Of a stretch of 64,000 nucleotides of DNA, positions 48,422 through 58,132 are shown in pieces. Below the pieces are notes generated by a model. That model was given only the letters and a program-made list of their open reading frames with translations. It was not told the DNA's origin and did not search any database. This DNA comes from Sinorhizobium fredii USDA 257 (GTDB taxonomy: Bacteria > Pseudomonadota > Alphaproteobacteria > Rhizobiales > Rhizobiaceae): positions 6,109,001 through 6,173,000 of the forward strand of contig NC_018000.1 of assembly GCF_000265205.3 (NCBI RefSeq). The letters are read 5' to 3'. Numbering within the stretch: the first letter of the stretch is position 1; the number at the start of each line of letters is the position of its first letter. Position numbers and translations under genes: made by a program.

Positions 48422-50032
48422 ATGGAGCAACTCGGCAACCGCAACCCCTCGAACGGATTGGAAACGATCGGTTTTTCCGACCTCTCGGTCGTTCGCTACA
48501 ACTTCGAGGCAGCGGAGCTTTATGAGGAAGCCCTTCGCCGCGGCGAGGCGCAATTGACGGCCCATGGTGCGCTTTGCGCCCGCACCGGCCAGCACACCGG
48601 CCGCTCGCCCAAGGACAAGTATGTCGTGCGTGATTCGGCCACGGCCGATCAGATCTGGTGGGACAACAATAGCGCGATCTCGCCCGAAAACTTCGAGCGT
48701 CTTCGCCAGGATATGCTGGCGCACGCCAAGGGCATGTCGCTCTATGTGCAGGATCTCGTCGGCGGCGCCGACGAGGAGAATGCGTTGCCGACGCGGGTCG
48801 TCACCGAATTCGCTTGGCATTCACTGTTCATCCGCAATCTCCTGATCCGTCCGCCGCGCGAGGCACTGGCGACCTTCCTGCCGAAGCTGACGATCATCGA
48901 CCTGCCGAGCTTCAAGGCCGATCCCGAGCGCCACGGCTGCCGCAGCGAGACCGTCATCGCCTGCGACCTGACCAGGGGTCTCGTGCTCATCGGCGGCACG
49001 TCCTATGCAGGCGAGATGAAGAAATCGGTCTTCACCGTGCTCAACTACCTGCTGCCGAAGAAGGCCGTCATGCCGATGCACTGCTCAGCGAATGTCGGCC
49101 CGGCCGGCGACACGGCCATCTTCTTCGGCCTTTCCGGCACCGGCAAGACGACACTCTCCGCCGATCCGAACCGCACCCTGATCGGCGACGACGAACATGG
49201 CTGGGGCCACCAGGGCGTCTTCAATTTCGAAGGCGGCTGCTACGCCAAGGCAATCCGCCTGTCGGAAGCGGCCGAGCCGGAGATTTTCGCGACGACACGC
49301 CGCTTCGGTACCGTCATGGAAAACGTCGTCCTCGACGAACGGCGCGCGCCCGACTTCGACAATGGCTCGCTGACGGAAAACACCCGTATCGCCTATCCGC
49401 TCGATTTCATTCCGAATGCCAGCGAGACCGGCACGGCGCCGCAGCCGCGCACCATCATCATGCTGACGGCGGATGCCTTCGGCGTCCTGCCGCCGATCGC
49501 CAAGCTGACGCCGGAACAGGCCATGTACCACTTCCTGTCCGGTTATACCGCCAAGGTCGCCGGGACGGAGAAGGGCGTGACGGAACCGGAGGCGACCTTC
49601 TCGACCTGCTTCGGCGCACCGTTCATGCCGCGCCATCCCTCGGAATACGGCAACCTTCTCAAGGATCTGATCGCCAAGAACGGCGTCACCTGCTGGCTCG
49701 TCAATACCGGCTGGACCGGCGGCGCCTACGGCACCGGCAGCCGCATGCCGATCAAGGTAACGCGCGCGCTTCTCTCGGCGGCGCTCGACGGATCGCTGAA
49801 CAGCGCCTCGTTCCGCACCGATGCGAATTTCGGCTTCGCGGTGCCGGTCTCGGTGCCGGGCGTGGATGACCGCATTCTCGACCCGCGCTCCACCTGGTCG
49901 GACGGCGTGGCCTATGACGCCCAGGCGCGGCGGCTGGTCGAAATGTTCATCGCCAACTTCGCCAAGTTCGAGAGCCATGTCGACGGCAGCGTGCGCGATG
50001 CCGCTCCGGGGACCCGGTTGGCCGCCGAATAA
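48422..50032 (+). CDS. pckA: Phosphoenolpyruvate carboxykinase (ATP)
   Basis: PckA decarboxylates oxaloacetate to PEP, the entry step of gluconeogenesis. Rhizobia rely on it when growing on C4-dicarboxylates. The 536-residue enzyme shows [19 protein letters not shown], then the P-loop [39 protein letters not shown] and [16 protein letters not shown] chose ATG 48422 ([14 protein letters not shown]); an in-frame start at 48395 is less likely. It is divergent from chvI and ends at a clear hairpin. Confidence 0.98.
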   Translation: MEQLGNRNPSNGLETIGFSDLSVVRYNFEAAELYEEALRRGEAQLTAHGALCARTGQHTGRSPKDKYVVRDSATADQIWWDNNSAISPENFERLRQDMLAHAKGMSLYVQDLVGGADEENALPTRVVTEFAWHSLFIRNLLIRPPREALATFLPKLTIIDLPSFKADPERHGCRSETVIACDLTRGLVLIGGTSYAGEMKKSVFTVLNYLLPKKAVMPMHCSANVGPAGDTAIFFGLSGTGKTTLSADPNRTLIGDDEHGWGHQGVFNFEGGCYAKAIRLSEAAEPEIFATTRRFGTVMENVVLDERRAPDFDNGSLTENTRIAYPLDFIPNASETGTAPQPRTIIMLTADAFGVLPPIAKLTPEQAMYHFLSGYTAKVAGTEKGVTEPEATFSTCFGAPFMPRHPSEYGNLLKDLIAKNGVTCWLVNTGWTGGAYGTGSRMPIKVTRALLSAALDGSLNSASFRTDANFGFAVPVSVPGVDDRILDPRSTWSDGVAYDAQARRLVEMFIANFAKFESHVDGSVRDAAPGTRLAAE

Positions 50033-50044
50033 CATCGCAGGCCA

Positions 50045-50060
50045 TGATTCACGTGAAACC
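50045..50060. promoter_or_regulatory. ParB-site-like palindrome (14/16) beside the pckA terminator
   Basis: TGATTCACGTGAAACC matches the parS consensus TGTTTCACGTGAAACA at 14 of 16 positions. It includes the central ten-base palindrome TTCACGTGAA. It is intergenic. Confidence 0.5.
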
Positions 50061-50082
50061 CGGTCCTCACGGCCGGGTTTTC
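50056..50082 (+). terminator. Intrinsic terminator of pckA
   Basis: AAACCCGG (50056-50063) pairs with CCGGGTTT (50073-50080), followed by a short T-rich tail. It overlaps the ParB-site-like palindrome. Confidence 0.75.
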
Positions 50083-50149
50083 GCGTTTTATCTTGAGGTC
50101 GTTCTCAATCGCGCAACTCTGTGCGATAGAACGGTCTCTATCCAAAGTG

Positions 50150-50189
50150 CTACAGCGTCACGCGTCTGGTCAGACGCGTGACGCTGTAG
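50150..50189. repeat. 40-bp perfect palindromic repeat (ctacagcg type)
   Basis: Perfect 19-bp arms run from CTACAGCGTCACGC... (50150-50168) and ...GACGCTGTAG (50171-50189) around GT. Repeats of the form CTACAGCG...CGCTGTAG are, as I recall, scattered in Sinorhizobium genomes. It ends 9 nt before the arfB ATG, so in RNA its hairpin would lie next to the ribosome-binding site (GGGGG at 50189-50193). Confidence 0.85.
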
Positions 50190-50198
50190 GGGGCGAAC

Positions 50199-50633
50199 AT
50201 GGCAAGCGAACCGCTTTACATCAACGAAAACATCGTGATCGCCGGCTGGGAGCTGACGGAGCAGTTCGTGCTGGCCGGCGGTCCGGGCGGCCAGAATGTC
50301 AACAAGGTGTCGACCGCCGTCCAGCTCTTCTTCGATATCCAGGCCTCACCGTCGCTCCCGGACCGCGTCAAGGCCAGTGCCCTGAAGCTTGCCGGCAGAC
50401 GGGCCTCCAAGGACGGCGTGCTGATGATCGAGGCCAGCCGTTTCCGCAGCCAGGACCGCAACCGCGAAGACGCCCGCGAGCGGCTGAAGGAACTGATCCT
50501 GAAGGCGGCCGAACCGCCGCCGCCGCCGCGCAGGAAGACGAAGCCGTCGCGCGGTTCGATCGAGCGGCGGCTGAAGGAGAAGTCCGGCCGCGGCGAGATC
50601 AAGAAGCTGCGCGGACGCCCCGCCGGCGATTGA
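50199..50633 (+). CDS. arfB: ArfB-type ribosome rescue peptidyl-tRNA hydrolase
   Basis: ArfB (YaeJ) enters stalled ribosomes lacking a stop codon and hydrolyses peptidyl-tRNA. The 144-residue protein has the catalytic FVLAGGPGGQNVNKVSTAVQ (GGQ). Its basic C-terminal tail is rich in Lys/Arg (RRKTKPSRGSIERRLKEKSG) and inserts into the mRNA channel. It is shorter than RF1/RF2 and lacks their codon-recognition domain. It appears to be a single gene directly behind a long palindrome. Confidence 0.95.
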   Translation: MASEPLYINENIVIAGWELTEQFVLAGGPGGQNVNKVSTAVQLFFDIQASPSLPDRVKASALKLAGRRASKDGVLMIEASRFRSQDRNREDARERLKELILKAAEPPPPPRRKTKPSRGSIERRLKEKSGRGEIKKLRGRPAGD

Positions 50634-50726
50634 GGTACGGGCGTGCCCTGAATCTTTCCGGACTGCCCTTGTCTTCATGGAAACCGTCCTCTCTTACCGG
50701 CAGCATACCCGTAGAAGGAGGCGACC

Positions 50727-51199
50727 ATGGGTCTGTTCAGCTTCATCAAGAGCGCCGGCAAGAAGCTCGGTATCGGCGACGATGATAGCCCGCCGGATGC
50801 GGCGACCGTCGAGAAGGAACTCGCGTCTCACGATCTCGGCACCAAGGACGTCAAGGTCGAAGTCGTCGACGACAAGGTGGTCCTCAAGGGTGTCGTCAAG
50901 GACCAGTCGATTTTCGAGAAGGCTGTCGTCGCCGTCGGCAATACGCTCGGCATATCGGCGGTCGAAGCCTTCGAACTGCAGGTCGCCGCTGGCGGCGCGG
51001 CGCCGGCGGCGGCAAAGGCTCCGGTTTTGCATACCGTGAAAAAGGGCGACAACCTCTGGAGATCGCCGAGGTACACTGCGGCAAGGGCAAGGGCGCCAAA
51101 CACACGGTGATCTTCGAGGCCAACCAGCCGATGCTCACCCATCCGGACAAGCTCTATCCCGGCCGAGTGCTGCGCCTCCCGGAGCTCGATGCCGGCTGA
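50727..51199 (+). pseudogene. BON-LysM domain protein, frameshifted inside the LysM domain
   Basis: The N-terminal 100 residues form an intact BON domain (MGLFSFIKSAGKKLGIGDDD; VEVVDDKVVLKGVVKDQSIF), as in the YgaU/LysM-BON family of K+-linked envelope proteins. The LysM domain begins HTVKKGDNLW. The frame then diverges at about 51060 and stops at 51110. One extra base there would give KIAEVHCGKGKGAKHTVIFE and on to PGRVLRLPELDAG, ending at TGA 51197-51199. A single-base loss (AAG read as AG) has therefore split the gene, or there is a sequencing error. The truncated product is 127 residues with a foreign tail. Confidence 0.8.
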
Positions 51200-51330
51200 G
51201 CGAAGGCGATATTCGGGTCGCATTCGGCTCCAATGAGCGCTACATCCCAGTCGTCGGGGCCCCTTGAGCGGCAGTTTCGCCTCCCGCGGAAAGAGGTCGG
51301 TGATCGTCATCGAACGACAGGGTGCTGGCA

Positions 51331-51942
51331 ATGCAGGTGCTGCCGAAGGGCGTAAGGCATATTCCCGGTTTTCTCGACCGCTCGCGTCAGGAAGAGCTTG
51401 TCGAGGCCATCCGCCATGTGGTCGCCACGGCGCCGCTCTACGTGCCGGAAATGCCGAAGACCGGCAAGCCGATGTCGGTGCGCATGACCAATTGCGGATC
51501 GCTCGGCTGGATCACCGATCGCGAGCGCGGCTATCGCTACCAACCGGAACATCCGGTCACCAGCAAGCCGTGGCCGCCGATTCCCGATGTCCTCATCGAC
51601 ATCTGGTGGGCGGTTTCGGCAAGCGACAAGCGACCCGAGGCGTGTCTCGTCAATTTCTATTCCGCCGACGCCCGGATGGGATTGCACCAGGACCGGGACG
51701 AGCGCGACCTGGAAACGGCCGTCGTGTCGATTTCGCTCGGCGATACCTGCCTCTTCCGCGTCGGCGGCCGGACGCGCGGCGGGCGGACCATGTCGTTCAG
51801 GCTCGAAAGCGGCGATGTCGTCGTGCTCGGCGGCGAGGGGCGGCTCGCCTTTCACGGCGTCGACCGGATTTATCCGAACACCTCGACGCTCTTGAAGAAC
51901 GGCGGGCGGGTCAATCTGACGCTACGGAGGGTCAATCCGTAG
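51331..51942 (+). CDS. alkB: AlkB family Fe(II)/2-oxoglutarate DNA repair dioxygenase
   Basis: AlkB removes methyl lesions (1-meA, 3-meC) from DNA and RNA by oxidative demethylation. The 203-residue protein has CLVNFYSADARMGLHQDRDE (iron ligands His and Asp). RLAFHGVDRIYP (third ligand His) and a closing RVNLTLRRVNP (2-oxoglutarate Arg) follow. I chose ATG 51331 behind an AGGG site; an in-frame GTG at 51322 is the alternative. It stands alone, with a long inverted repeat directly downstream. Confidence 0.93.
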   Translation: MQVLPKGVRHIPGFLDRSRQEELVEAIRHVVATAPLYVPEMPKTGKPMSVRMTNCGSLGWITDRERGYRYQPEHPVTSKPWPPIPDVLIDIWWAVSASDKRPEACLVNFYSADARMGLHQDRDERDLETAVVSISLGDTCLFRVGGRTRGGRTMSFRLESGDVVVLGGEGRLAFHGVDRIYPNTSTLLKNGGRVNLTLRRVNP

Positions 51943-51951
51943 AGCTTCGAT

Positions 51952-52109
51952 AAGACCCCTCCCCAACTCTCTCCACAAGGGGGAAGGAGCTTCAATGTTC
52001 GCTGCGACCGCCTGCCGCTTCCGACCGTCGGAAAGGCCGACTTCGAAACGCTGGCAGTGCGGCATCGTAAGTCACTCCCCCTTGAGGGGAGGGGTTGGGG
52101 AGGGGTCTT
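51952..52109. repeat. RIME-like element: inverted repeat between alkB and coaA
   Basis: The left arm (51952-51984) begins AAGACCCCTCCCCAACTC. The right arm (52076-52109) ends GTTGGGGAGGGGTCTT, so the outer 15-18 bp match almost perfectly. The inner parts pair with a few mismatches. About 90 nt lie between the arms. It matches the layout of rhizobial intergenic mosaic elements and could act as a two-way terminator for convergent alkB and coaA. Confidence 0.75.
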
Positions 52110-52133
52110 CACTCCAGCGCCGAAGCTTTGCGC

Positions 52134-53129
52134 TCAAAGCTTCCTCAGCGCCACCGTCTGCGTCAGGTGATTGGGACCCTTCTGCAGGATGAGGTCGGCG
52201 CGCGGCCGCGTCGGCTGGATATTCTGGTGCAAGTTTTTCAGGTTGATGTTGTGCCAAAGGCCTTCGGCGATCGCCCGCGCTGCGTCCTCGCTGATCGTCG
52301 CATAGCGATGGAAGAAGGATTGCGGGTTCTGGAAGGCCGTTTCACGGAGCCGCATGAAGCGGCTCACATACCAGTTGTGGATCAGGCTTTCCTCGGCGTC
52401 GATATAGATCGAGAAGTCGAAGAAGTCCGAGACCATCGGGACGATCTTGCCGTCGGCCGGCAGATCGCGCGACTGCAGCACGTTGATTCCCTCGAAGATC
52501 AGGATGTCCGGTCGGTCGATGACCTGGAATTGGTCGGGGATGACGTCATAGGTCAGGTGCGAATAGGTCGGCGCCTTGACGTTCGGCCGGCCGGCCTTGA
52601 TCGCCGAGAGGAAGCGCAGCAGCGCGCCGATGTCGTAGCTCTCCGGGAAACCCTTGCGATCCATCATGTTTTCGCGCTGCAGGTGCGCATTCGGGTAGAG
52701 AAAGCCGTCCGTCGTGATGAGATCGACCTTCGGGCTCGAGGGCCAGCGCGCCAGCAGCTCGGCGAGGATACGGGCGGTCGTCGACTTGCCGACGGCGACG
52801 GAGCCGGCGATGCCGATGACGAAGGGGGTCTTCGTCTCGTCCGACATGCTCAGGAAGCGCTTGCGCTGCTGGAAGAGAATCTGCGACGCTTCCACATGGG
52901 CGGAGAGAAGTCGCGACAGCGACAGATAGATGCGGCGCACCTCGCCGAGATCGACCGGGTCGTTGAGCGAGCGCAGCCGTTTGACCTCTTCTGCCGTCAG
53001 CGTCAAGGGCGTATCGGCGCGAAAGCGCGACCATTCCTGGGCGGAGAAGACGTGATAGGGCGAATATTCGCCCCCGGTGAGATTGCCCGGAATATCGACC
53101 GGTTCGATGTCTTTCGCGGCGATGCTCAT
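52134..53129 (-). CDS. coaA: Pantothenate kinase type I
   Basis: CoaA phosphorylates pantothenate, the controlled first step of coenzyme A synthesis. The 331-residue protein is a P-loop kinase: [20 protein letters not shown], then [20 protein letters not shown] (Walker A), [16 protein letters not shown] and [20 protein letters not shown]. It is the last gene of the his run, overlapping hisE by 4 nt (ATGA). It therefore probably shares the his transcript. Confidence 0.97.
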   Translation of the reverse strand: MSIAAKDIEPVDIPGNLTGGEYSPYHVFSAQEWSRFRADTPLTLTAEEVKRLRSLNDPVDLGEVRRIYLSLSRLLSAHVEASQILFQQRKRFLSMSDETKTPFVIGIAGSVAVGKSTTARILAELLARWPSSPKVDLITTDGFLYPNAHLQRENMMDRKGFPESYDIGALLRFLSAIKAGRPNVKAPTYSHLTYDVIPDQFQVIDRPDILIFEGINVLQSRDLPADGKIVPMVSDFFDFSIYIDAEESLIHNWYVSRFMRLRETAFQNPQSFFHRYATISEDAARAIAEGLWHNINLKNLHQNIQPTRPRADLILQKGPNHLTQTVALRKL

Positions 53130-53449
53130 GGATTCTGCCGGTTTGCCTTCTCCTGCAGGCCGGATTGGCTCGTTCGCCTGGCCAGTTCGCTCATCACATC
53201 CTGCAACGGGACGGCGGCGATGTTCAATACGACCATAAGATGATAGAGGAGATCGGCGCTCTCATCGATCAGATTCTCGCGGTCGCCACTGACCGCCGCG
53301 ATCACCGTTTCGACCGCCTCCTCGCCGAGTTTTTTCGCCGCCTTGCGCTGTCCGGCCGCAACCAGCTTGGCCGTCCAGGAGTCTTCCGGCGCCGCCTTGG
53401 CCCGGGTCGCCACGATCGTCTCGAGATCGGTGAGGGTGAAAGCGCTCAT
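53126..53449 (-). CDS. hisE: Phosphoribosyl-ATP pyrophosphatase
   Basis: HisE removes pyrophosphate from PR-ATP, the second step of histidine synthesis. The 107-residue all-alpha MazG-like protein shows [40 protein letters not shown] and [14 protein letters not shown], the acidic metal site. I chose ATG 53449 over the GTG one codon upstream. It lies 12 nt after hisF and overlaps coaA. Confidence 0.95.
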   Translation of the reverse strand: MSAFTLTDLETIVATRAKAAPEDSWTAKLVAAGQRKAAKKLGEEAVETVIAAVSGDRENLIDESADLLYHLMVVLNIAAVPLQDVMSELARRTSQSGLQEKANRQNP

Positions 53450-53461
53450 CACGAAAATCCT

Positions 53462-54238
53462 TCAATCGAGGCGCATGGCGATGCCGCGCTCGGCCATGTA
53501 GCGCTTCGCTTCGCCGATGCTGTAGGTACCGAAGTGGAAGATGGATGCCGCAAGCACTGCTGTCGCATGGCCGTCGCGGATGCCTTCCACCATATGATCG
53601 AGCGTTCCGACGCCGCCCGAGGCGATGACCGGCGCACGCACCGCATCGGCAATGGCGCGCGTCAGCGCGATGTCGTAGCCGCTCTTGGTGCCGTCGCGAT
53701 CCATCGAGGTCAAAAGGATTTCGCCGGCGCCGAGGTCGACGACCTTCCTGGCGAATTCGATCGCATCGATGCCGGTCGGCTGGCGCCCGCCATGGGTGAA
53801 GATCTCCCATCGGTCCGCTTCGCCCGCAGCCGAGACCTGCTTCGCGTCGATGGCGACGACGATGCATTGGTTGCCGAACTTGTCGGCGGCCTCGGCTACG
53901 AAACCCGGATTCTTCACGGCCGCCGTGTTGATCGATACCTTGTCGGCGCCGGCAAGCAGCAGCTTGCGAATATCCGATACCTGGCGCACGCCGCCGCCGA
54001 CGGTGAGCGGCATGAAGCATTGCTCGGCGGTGCGGGCGACGACGTCGAAGATCGTCTCGCGATTGTCCGATGAGGCGGTGATATCGAGGAAGCAGAGCTC
54101 GTCGGCCCCGGCGGCGTCATAGGCTTTTGCCGCCTCCACCGGATCGCCGGCGTCGATGAGATCGACGAAATTGACGCCCTTGACGACGCGGCCGTCCTTA
54201 ACGTCGAGGCAGGGGATTACGCGGGCTTTCAGCGTCAT
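53462..54238 (-). CDS. hisF: Imidazole glycerol phosphate synthase cyclase subunit
   Basis: HisF cyclises PRFAR with ammonia from HisH to give IGP and AICAR. The 258-residue TIM barrel begins [20 protein letters not shown] (catalytic Asp). It carries [20 protein letters not shown] and the second catalytic Asp in [20 protein letters not shown]. The phosphate loop [13 protein letters not shown] is present. It follows hisA by 4 nt. Confidence 0.98.
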   Translation of the reverse strand: MTLKARVIPCLDVKDGRVVKGVNFVDLIDAGDPVEAAKAYDAAGADELCFLDITASSDNRETIFDVVARTAEQCFMPLTVGGGVRQVSDIRKLLLAGADKVSINTAAVKNPGFVAEAADKFGNQCIVVAIDAKQVSAAGEADRWEIFTHGGRQPTGIDAIEFARKVVDLGAGEILLTSMDRDGTKSGYDIALTRAIADAVRAPVIASGGVGTLDHMVEGIRDGHATAVLAASIFHFGTYSIGEAKRYMAERGIAMRLD

Positions 54239-54242
54239 CGGT

Positions 54243-54980
54243 TCATCCCTTTCGCGCGGCGCGGATCAAGGCCAGCGCCTCTTTCGGATCGATCCGCCCA
54301 TCATAGAGCGCCCGGCCGGAGATCGCCCCTTCGAGCTTCTCGGCATCCGGCGCGGTCAAGCGGCGGATATCGTCCATCGAGGCGAGACCGCCCGAGGCGA
54401 TGACCGGAATGGAAACCGCATTGGCGAGTTCCAAGGTCGACTCCCAGTTGATGCCGGTGAGGATGCCGTCGCGGTCTATATCGGTATAGATGATCGCCGA
54501 AACGCCGGCGCCCTCGAATTTCTTCGCAAGCTCGATAACCCCGAGCTCGGAGGCTTCCGCCCAGCCCTCGACCGCCACCTTGCCGCCCTTGGCGTCGATG
54601 CCGACCGCCACCCGGCCGGGGAACTTGCGGCAGGCCTCGATCACCAGCGCCGGATCGCGCACCGCGACGGTGCCGAGGATGACGCGCTTGAGCCCGCGCG
54701 ACAGCCAGTTCTCGATATGCTCGAGCGTACGAATGCCGCCGCCAAGCTGCACCGGATTCCGGGTCGCCTTTAGGATGGCGTCGACCGCAGCGCCGTTCAC
54801 CGTCTCGCCGGCAAAAGCGCCGTTCAGATCGACCACATGCAGCCATTCGAAGCCCTGTTCCTCGAAGGCACAGGCTTGGGCGGCCGGATCAGGGTTGTAG
54901 ATCGTCGCCTGGTCCATGTCGCCGAGCTTCAGGCGCACGCATTGGCCGTCCTTGAGGTCGATCGCGGGGAAGAGAATCAT
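54243..54980 (-). CDS. hisA: ProFAR isomerase
   Basis: HisA isomerises ProFAR to PRFAR. The 245-residue barrel starts [20 protein letters not shown] with the catalytic Asp. It has [20 protein letters not shown] and [19 protein letters not shown] (second Asp). The final phosphate loop is [16 protein letters not shown]. It lies between hisH (29 nt upstream) and hisF (4 nt downstream). Confidence 0.98.
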   Translation of the reverse strand: MILFPAIDLKDGQCVRLKLGDMDQATIYNPDPAAQACAFEEQGFEWLHVVDLNGAFAGETVNGAAVDAILKATRNPVQLGGGIRTLEHIENWLSRGLKRVILGTVAVRDPALVIEACRKFPGRVAVGIDAKGGKVAVEGWAEASELGVIELAKKFEGAGVSAIIYTDIDRDGILTGINWESTLELANAVSIPVIASGGLASMDDIRRLTAPDAEKLEGAISGRALYDGRIDPKEALALIRAARKG

Positions 54981-55009
54981 GTGTTCGTCCGATCAGATGG
55001 CGGGAGCCT

Positions 55010-55660
55010 CTAGGGCTTCCAACGCAGGAAATTCGAAATGAGGGCGAGGCCGAGCGCCTGGCTCTTTTCCGGGTGGAACTGCGCCCCGGCCTTGTTGTCA
55101 CTCGCGACGAAGGCCGTCACCGGACCGCCGTACTCCGTCTCGGCGATAACGTGCTCCGGGTCTGCGGCGGCGAGGTGATAGGAATGCACGAAATAGGCAT
55201 GCAGTCCTTTCTCGCCGGTCGGAATGCCCTCGAAGAGCGCGTGCTGCCGGTTGAGCCGCAGCGTGTTCCAGCCGATCTGCGGGATCTTCAACGACGGGTC
55301 CCGGGGCGCCATCTCCACGACGTCACCAGGAATCCAGCCGAAACCCTTTGTGGTTGTCTTTTCCAGCCCGCGCGACGACATGAGCTGCATGCCGACGCAG
55401 ATGCCGAGAAAGGGACGTCCTTCCGTCTCGACGGCCTGCACGAGCGCCGCTTCCATGCCGGCGACGGCGTCAAGGCCACGGCGGCAGTCGGCATAGGCAC
55501 CGACGCCCGGCAGCACAATGCGATCGGCCGAAGCAACCCGTTCCGGCTTTTCCGTCAGGTCGATTTCGGCGGCGATGCCGGCTTCGCGTGCCGCTCGCTC
55601 GAAGGCTTTGGTGGCCGAGCGCAGATTGCCGGACCCGTAGTCAATGATGGCGACCCGCAT
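55010..55660 (-). CDS. hisH: Imidazole glycerol phosphate synthase glutaminase subunit
   Basis: HisH hydrolyses glutamine and feeds ammonia to HisF. The 216-residue class I glutamine amidotransferase has [18 protein letters not shown], the nucleophile Cys in [20 protein letters not shown], and the His-Glu pair in [20 protein letters not shown]. Its ATG shares one base with the stop of the DUF2628 gene (TGATG), so the two are coupled. Confidence 0.97.
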   Translation of the reverse strand: MRVAIIDYGSGNLRSATKAFERAAREAGIAAEIDLTEKPERVASADRIVLPGVGAYADCRRGLDAVAGMEAALVQAVETEGRPFLGICVGMQLMSSRGLEKTTTKGFGWIPGDVVEMAPRDPSLKIPQIGWNTLRLNRQHALFEGIPTGEKGLHAYFVHSYHLAAADPEHVIAETEYGGPVTAFVASDNKAGAQFHPEKSQALGLALISNFLRWKP

Positions 55661-56136
55661 CAGCGCTCTCCATAGGATTCAAAGAAGCCGACCCCGGCGG
55701 CATTTTCCGGCCGTCCGGACTTGGACCATTCGATCGACTGCAACGGAGTTGCGCCTTGATGGTGCGCCGTTGCTGCCGCGTTCGCGAAGTAGATCTCCAC
55801 CGCCGTCTCGATGTTGCGGGCCGGAATGATCGAGCGAAGCGTCCAATCCTCGGCCGCGAGTTTCCGGGCGATGAAAAGCGGCCCTTCGAGCGATACCAGC
55901 AGACTGAGCGCCACCTGCATGGTCAACGCGGCGGCGAAGCCGCCGGGGAGCGTCGACACAAGAATTAACAGAATTTGCAAAACGGCAACGGAGATTCCGA
56001 GCAGCCAGGCCCGCTTGGCGATCAGCCAGAGCGCGGGGAAGAAGAAGGCTACCCAAGAAAAACCGTCGGCGATGAACCGCGCCCTTTCGTCGTCGGCCGG
56101 TGCGCCGGGCGGGGTCATGATCAGATAGGAGGCCAT
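55660..56136 (-). CDS. DUF2628 membrane protein inside the his operon
   Basis: This 158-residue protein of the DUF2628 family has unknown function. A hydrophilic start ([20 protein letters not shown]) is followed by two or three membrane segments at about 27-45, 47-65 and 68-85 (e.g. [20 protein letters not shown]). The C-terminal part is soluble. It sits between hisB and hisH and is translationally coupled to hisH by a 1-nt overlap. It is therefore always made with the his enzymes, though no enzymatic role is evident. Confidence 0.85.
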   Translation of the reverse strand: MASYLIMTPPGAPADDERARFIADGFSWVAFFFPALWLIAKRAWLLGISVAVLQILLILVSTLPGGFAAALTMQVALSLLVSLEGPLFIARKLAAEDWTLRSIIPARNIETAVEIYFANAAATAHHQGATPLQSIEWSKSGRPENAAGVGFFESYGER

Positions 56137-56161
56137 AAGTCTTCAGCCAGTCTTGGCCGGC

Positions 56162-56770
56162 TCAGGCGAGCGTGCCCTTCGTCGAGGGAACGCGTCCAGC
56201 CTGGCGCGGGTCGATTTCTGTTGCCGTGCGAAGCACGCGGGCGACGGATTTGAAGCAGGTCTCGGCAATGTGATGGTTGTTGGCGCCGTAGATGTTTTGC
56301 ACATGCAGCGTGATGCCGGCGTGCTGGGCGAGCGCCTGAAAGAATTCGCGCACCAGCTCGGTGTCGAAGGTACCGATCTTCGGTGAAGTGAAGGTCACGT
56401 TCCAGACGAGAAACGGCCGGCCGGAGACATCGACGGCGGCGCGCGTCATCGTCTCGTCCATGGCGAGGTCGAGCGAGGCGTAACGGGTGATGCCGCGGCG
56501 ATCGCCGAGCGCCTTGGCAATCGCCTGGCCAATGGCAATGCCGGTATCCTCGACGGTGTGGTGATCGTCGACATGGAGGTCGCCTTCTGTCTTGATCTCC
56601 ATGTCGATCAGCGAATGGCGCGCGAGCTGGTCGAGCATATGATCGAAGAAGCCGACGCCGGTCGCAATCTTCGAGACGCCGGTACCGTCGATTTTGACGG
56701 AGACGGACACCGCCGTTTCGTTCGTCTTTCGCGAAACCTGGCCGGAGCGGCTCAGCGTCACGTCTGCCAT
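56162..56770 (-). CDS. hisB: Imidazoleglycerol-phosphate dehydratase
   Basis: HisB dehydrates IGP to imidazole acetol phosphate. The 202-residue manganese enzyme shows [20 protein letters not shown] and [20 protein letters not shown] (His-rich metal sites). A late [20 protein letters not shown] follows. It is the single-function dehydratase without the phosphatase domain of enteric HisB. I chose ATG 56770 ([20 protein letters not shown]). It is first in hisB-DUF2628-hisH-hisA-hisF-hisE-coaA and is divergent from hslV over a 293-nt gap in which I saw no other gene. Confidence 0.97.
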   Translation of the reverse strand: MADVTLSRSGQVSRKTNETAVSVSVKIDGTGVSKIATGVGFFDHMLDQLARHSLIDMEIKTEGDLHVDDHHTVEDTGIAIGQAIAKALGDRRGITRYASLDLAMDETMTRAAVDVSGRPFLVWNVTFTSPKIGTFDTELVREFFQALAQHAGITLHVQNIYGANNHHIAETCFKSVARVLRTATEIDPRQAGRVPSTKGTLA

Positions 56771-57063
56771 CAGGCTCTCCTGTCTGCACTCGATAGACCG
56801 GAGCGGATGCGGGCGGCAGAACGCCTTCCGCCGCCTCGACCCGTTCCAGAGCCGCTGCATATCAGGCGGGGCGCCAAATATCCAGAACCGCGACGGAGAT
56901 TCGATCGGTGCCGAGCGACAGGCGCGAACCCGCGTCAAAGTGGCCGGTAGGGGTGATTTGAGCCGCGCATTTGCAATCGCGTCGCGCTAACTTACATAGG
57001 CCTCAAGCAACCAGGTTCTTTCGGGCAGCAACGCCTCGTATGCCGGGGCCGACAGGTATTTTG

Positions 57064-57621
57064 ATGAGCGAACACAATCCCTATGGAACGATGCATGCCA
57101 CCACCATCATCACGGTGCGCAAGGACGGCAAGGTGGTGATGGCGGGCGACGGCCAGGTGAGCCTCGGCCAGACGGTGATGAAGGGCAATGCGCGCAAGGT
57201 CCGGCGCCTCTCGAAAGGCGACGTGATCGCCGGCTTCGCCGGCGCGACGGCGGACGCCTTCACGCTTCTGGAGAGGCTCGAGGCGAAACTCGAGCAATAT
57301 CCCGACCAGTTGATGCGGGCGGCCGTCGAACTTGCCAAGGACTGGCGCACCAACAAGTATCTGCGCAATCTAGAGGCGATGATGCTGGTCGCCGACCGAT
57401 CGGTGACGCTGGCGATCACCGGCAATGGCGACGTGCTCGAGCCGGAGCACGGGACGATCGCCATCGGCTCGGGCGGCAACTACGCCTTTGCGGCCGCCCG
57501 CGCCCTGATGGACAGCGACAAATCGGCCGAAGAGATCGCCCGGCGCGCGCTCCAGATCGCCGGAGACATCTGCGTTTATACCAACCACAATGTCGTCATG
57601 GAGACGCTGGATGCCGGCTGA
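57064..57621 (+). CDS. hslV: HslV protease subunit of the HslUV proteasome-like complex
   Basis: HslV is the threonine protease ring capped by the HslU unfoldase. The 185-residue precursor starts [20 protein letters not shown]. The propeptide should be cut to expose the Thr of TTIITVR as nucleophile. [20 protein letters not shown] and [17 protein letters not shown] are the family blocks. ATG 57064 is chosen because the frame upstream lacks similarity. It overlaps the acetyltransferase gene by 11 nt. Confidence 0.97.
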   Translation: MSEHNPYGTMHATTIITVRKDGKVVMAGDGQVSLGQTVMKGNARKVRRLSKGDVIAGFAGATADAFTLLERLEAKLEQYPDQLMRAAVELAKDWRTNKYLRNLEAMMLVADRSVTLAITGNGDVLEPEHGTIAIGSGGNYAFAAARALMDSDKSAEEIARRALQIAGDICVYTNHNVVMETLDAG

Positions 57622-58132
57622 CTGGGCAGATGTCAGCTTCGAGCCGGTGGCCGAGCGCCATCTGCCGATGCTGCTTGCCTGGCTTTCGGAGCCGCATGTC
57701 CGACAATGGTGGGGCGACCCGGATGTGGAACTCGGGCTGATCCGCGAGGGTTGCGCCAGCGGCGAGGTCGACGGGTTCGTCTTTCACGTGTGGGGCGAAC
57801 CGGCCGGTTACATCCAGTCCTGGATCCCCTCGCAATATGACGAGGAGCCCTGGGCGAAGGATCTGGCGTCCGACACGCCCGGTGTCGATATCTTCATCGG
57901 GCCCCCTGAAATGACCGGCAAAGGCGTCGCGGCGCTCGCGCTCAAGGCCTTTGCCGGAAAGCTGTTCGAAAAGGGTGCCGCCCGGATCGTCATCGATCCG
58001 GATGCCGGCAACCGGCGAGCGGTCAGAGCCTATGCGAAGGCCGGCTTCGTGCCCTTCGCCGAATGGATAGACGAGTCCGGTCGGACCCTCCTGATGGAGC
58101 TGACGCGGACCGAGTTTGAGAGGAATTCATGA
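57611..58132 (+). CDS. GNAT acetyltransferase (AAC(6')-like) between hslV and hslU
   Basis: This 173-residue GNAT protein resembles aminoglycoside 6'-N-acetyltransferase-type enzymes. It has [37 protein letters not shown], the acetyl-CoA region [20 protein letters not shown] and [20 protein letters not shown]. It overlaps hslV by 11 nt and hslU by 4 nt (ATGA), so it should be made with both protease subunits. Natural substrate unknown; it could be a small molecule or a protein N-terminus. The resistance name reflects family only. Confidence 0.87.
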   Translation: MPADWADVSFEPVAERHLPMLLAWLSEPHVRQWWGDPDVELGLIREGCASGEVDGFVFHVWGEPAGYIQSWIPSQYDEEPWAKDLASDTPGVDIFIGPPEMTGKGVAALALKAFAGKLFEKGAARIVIDPDAGNRRAVRAYAKAGFVPFAEWIDESGRTLLMELTRTEFERNS

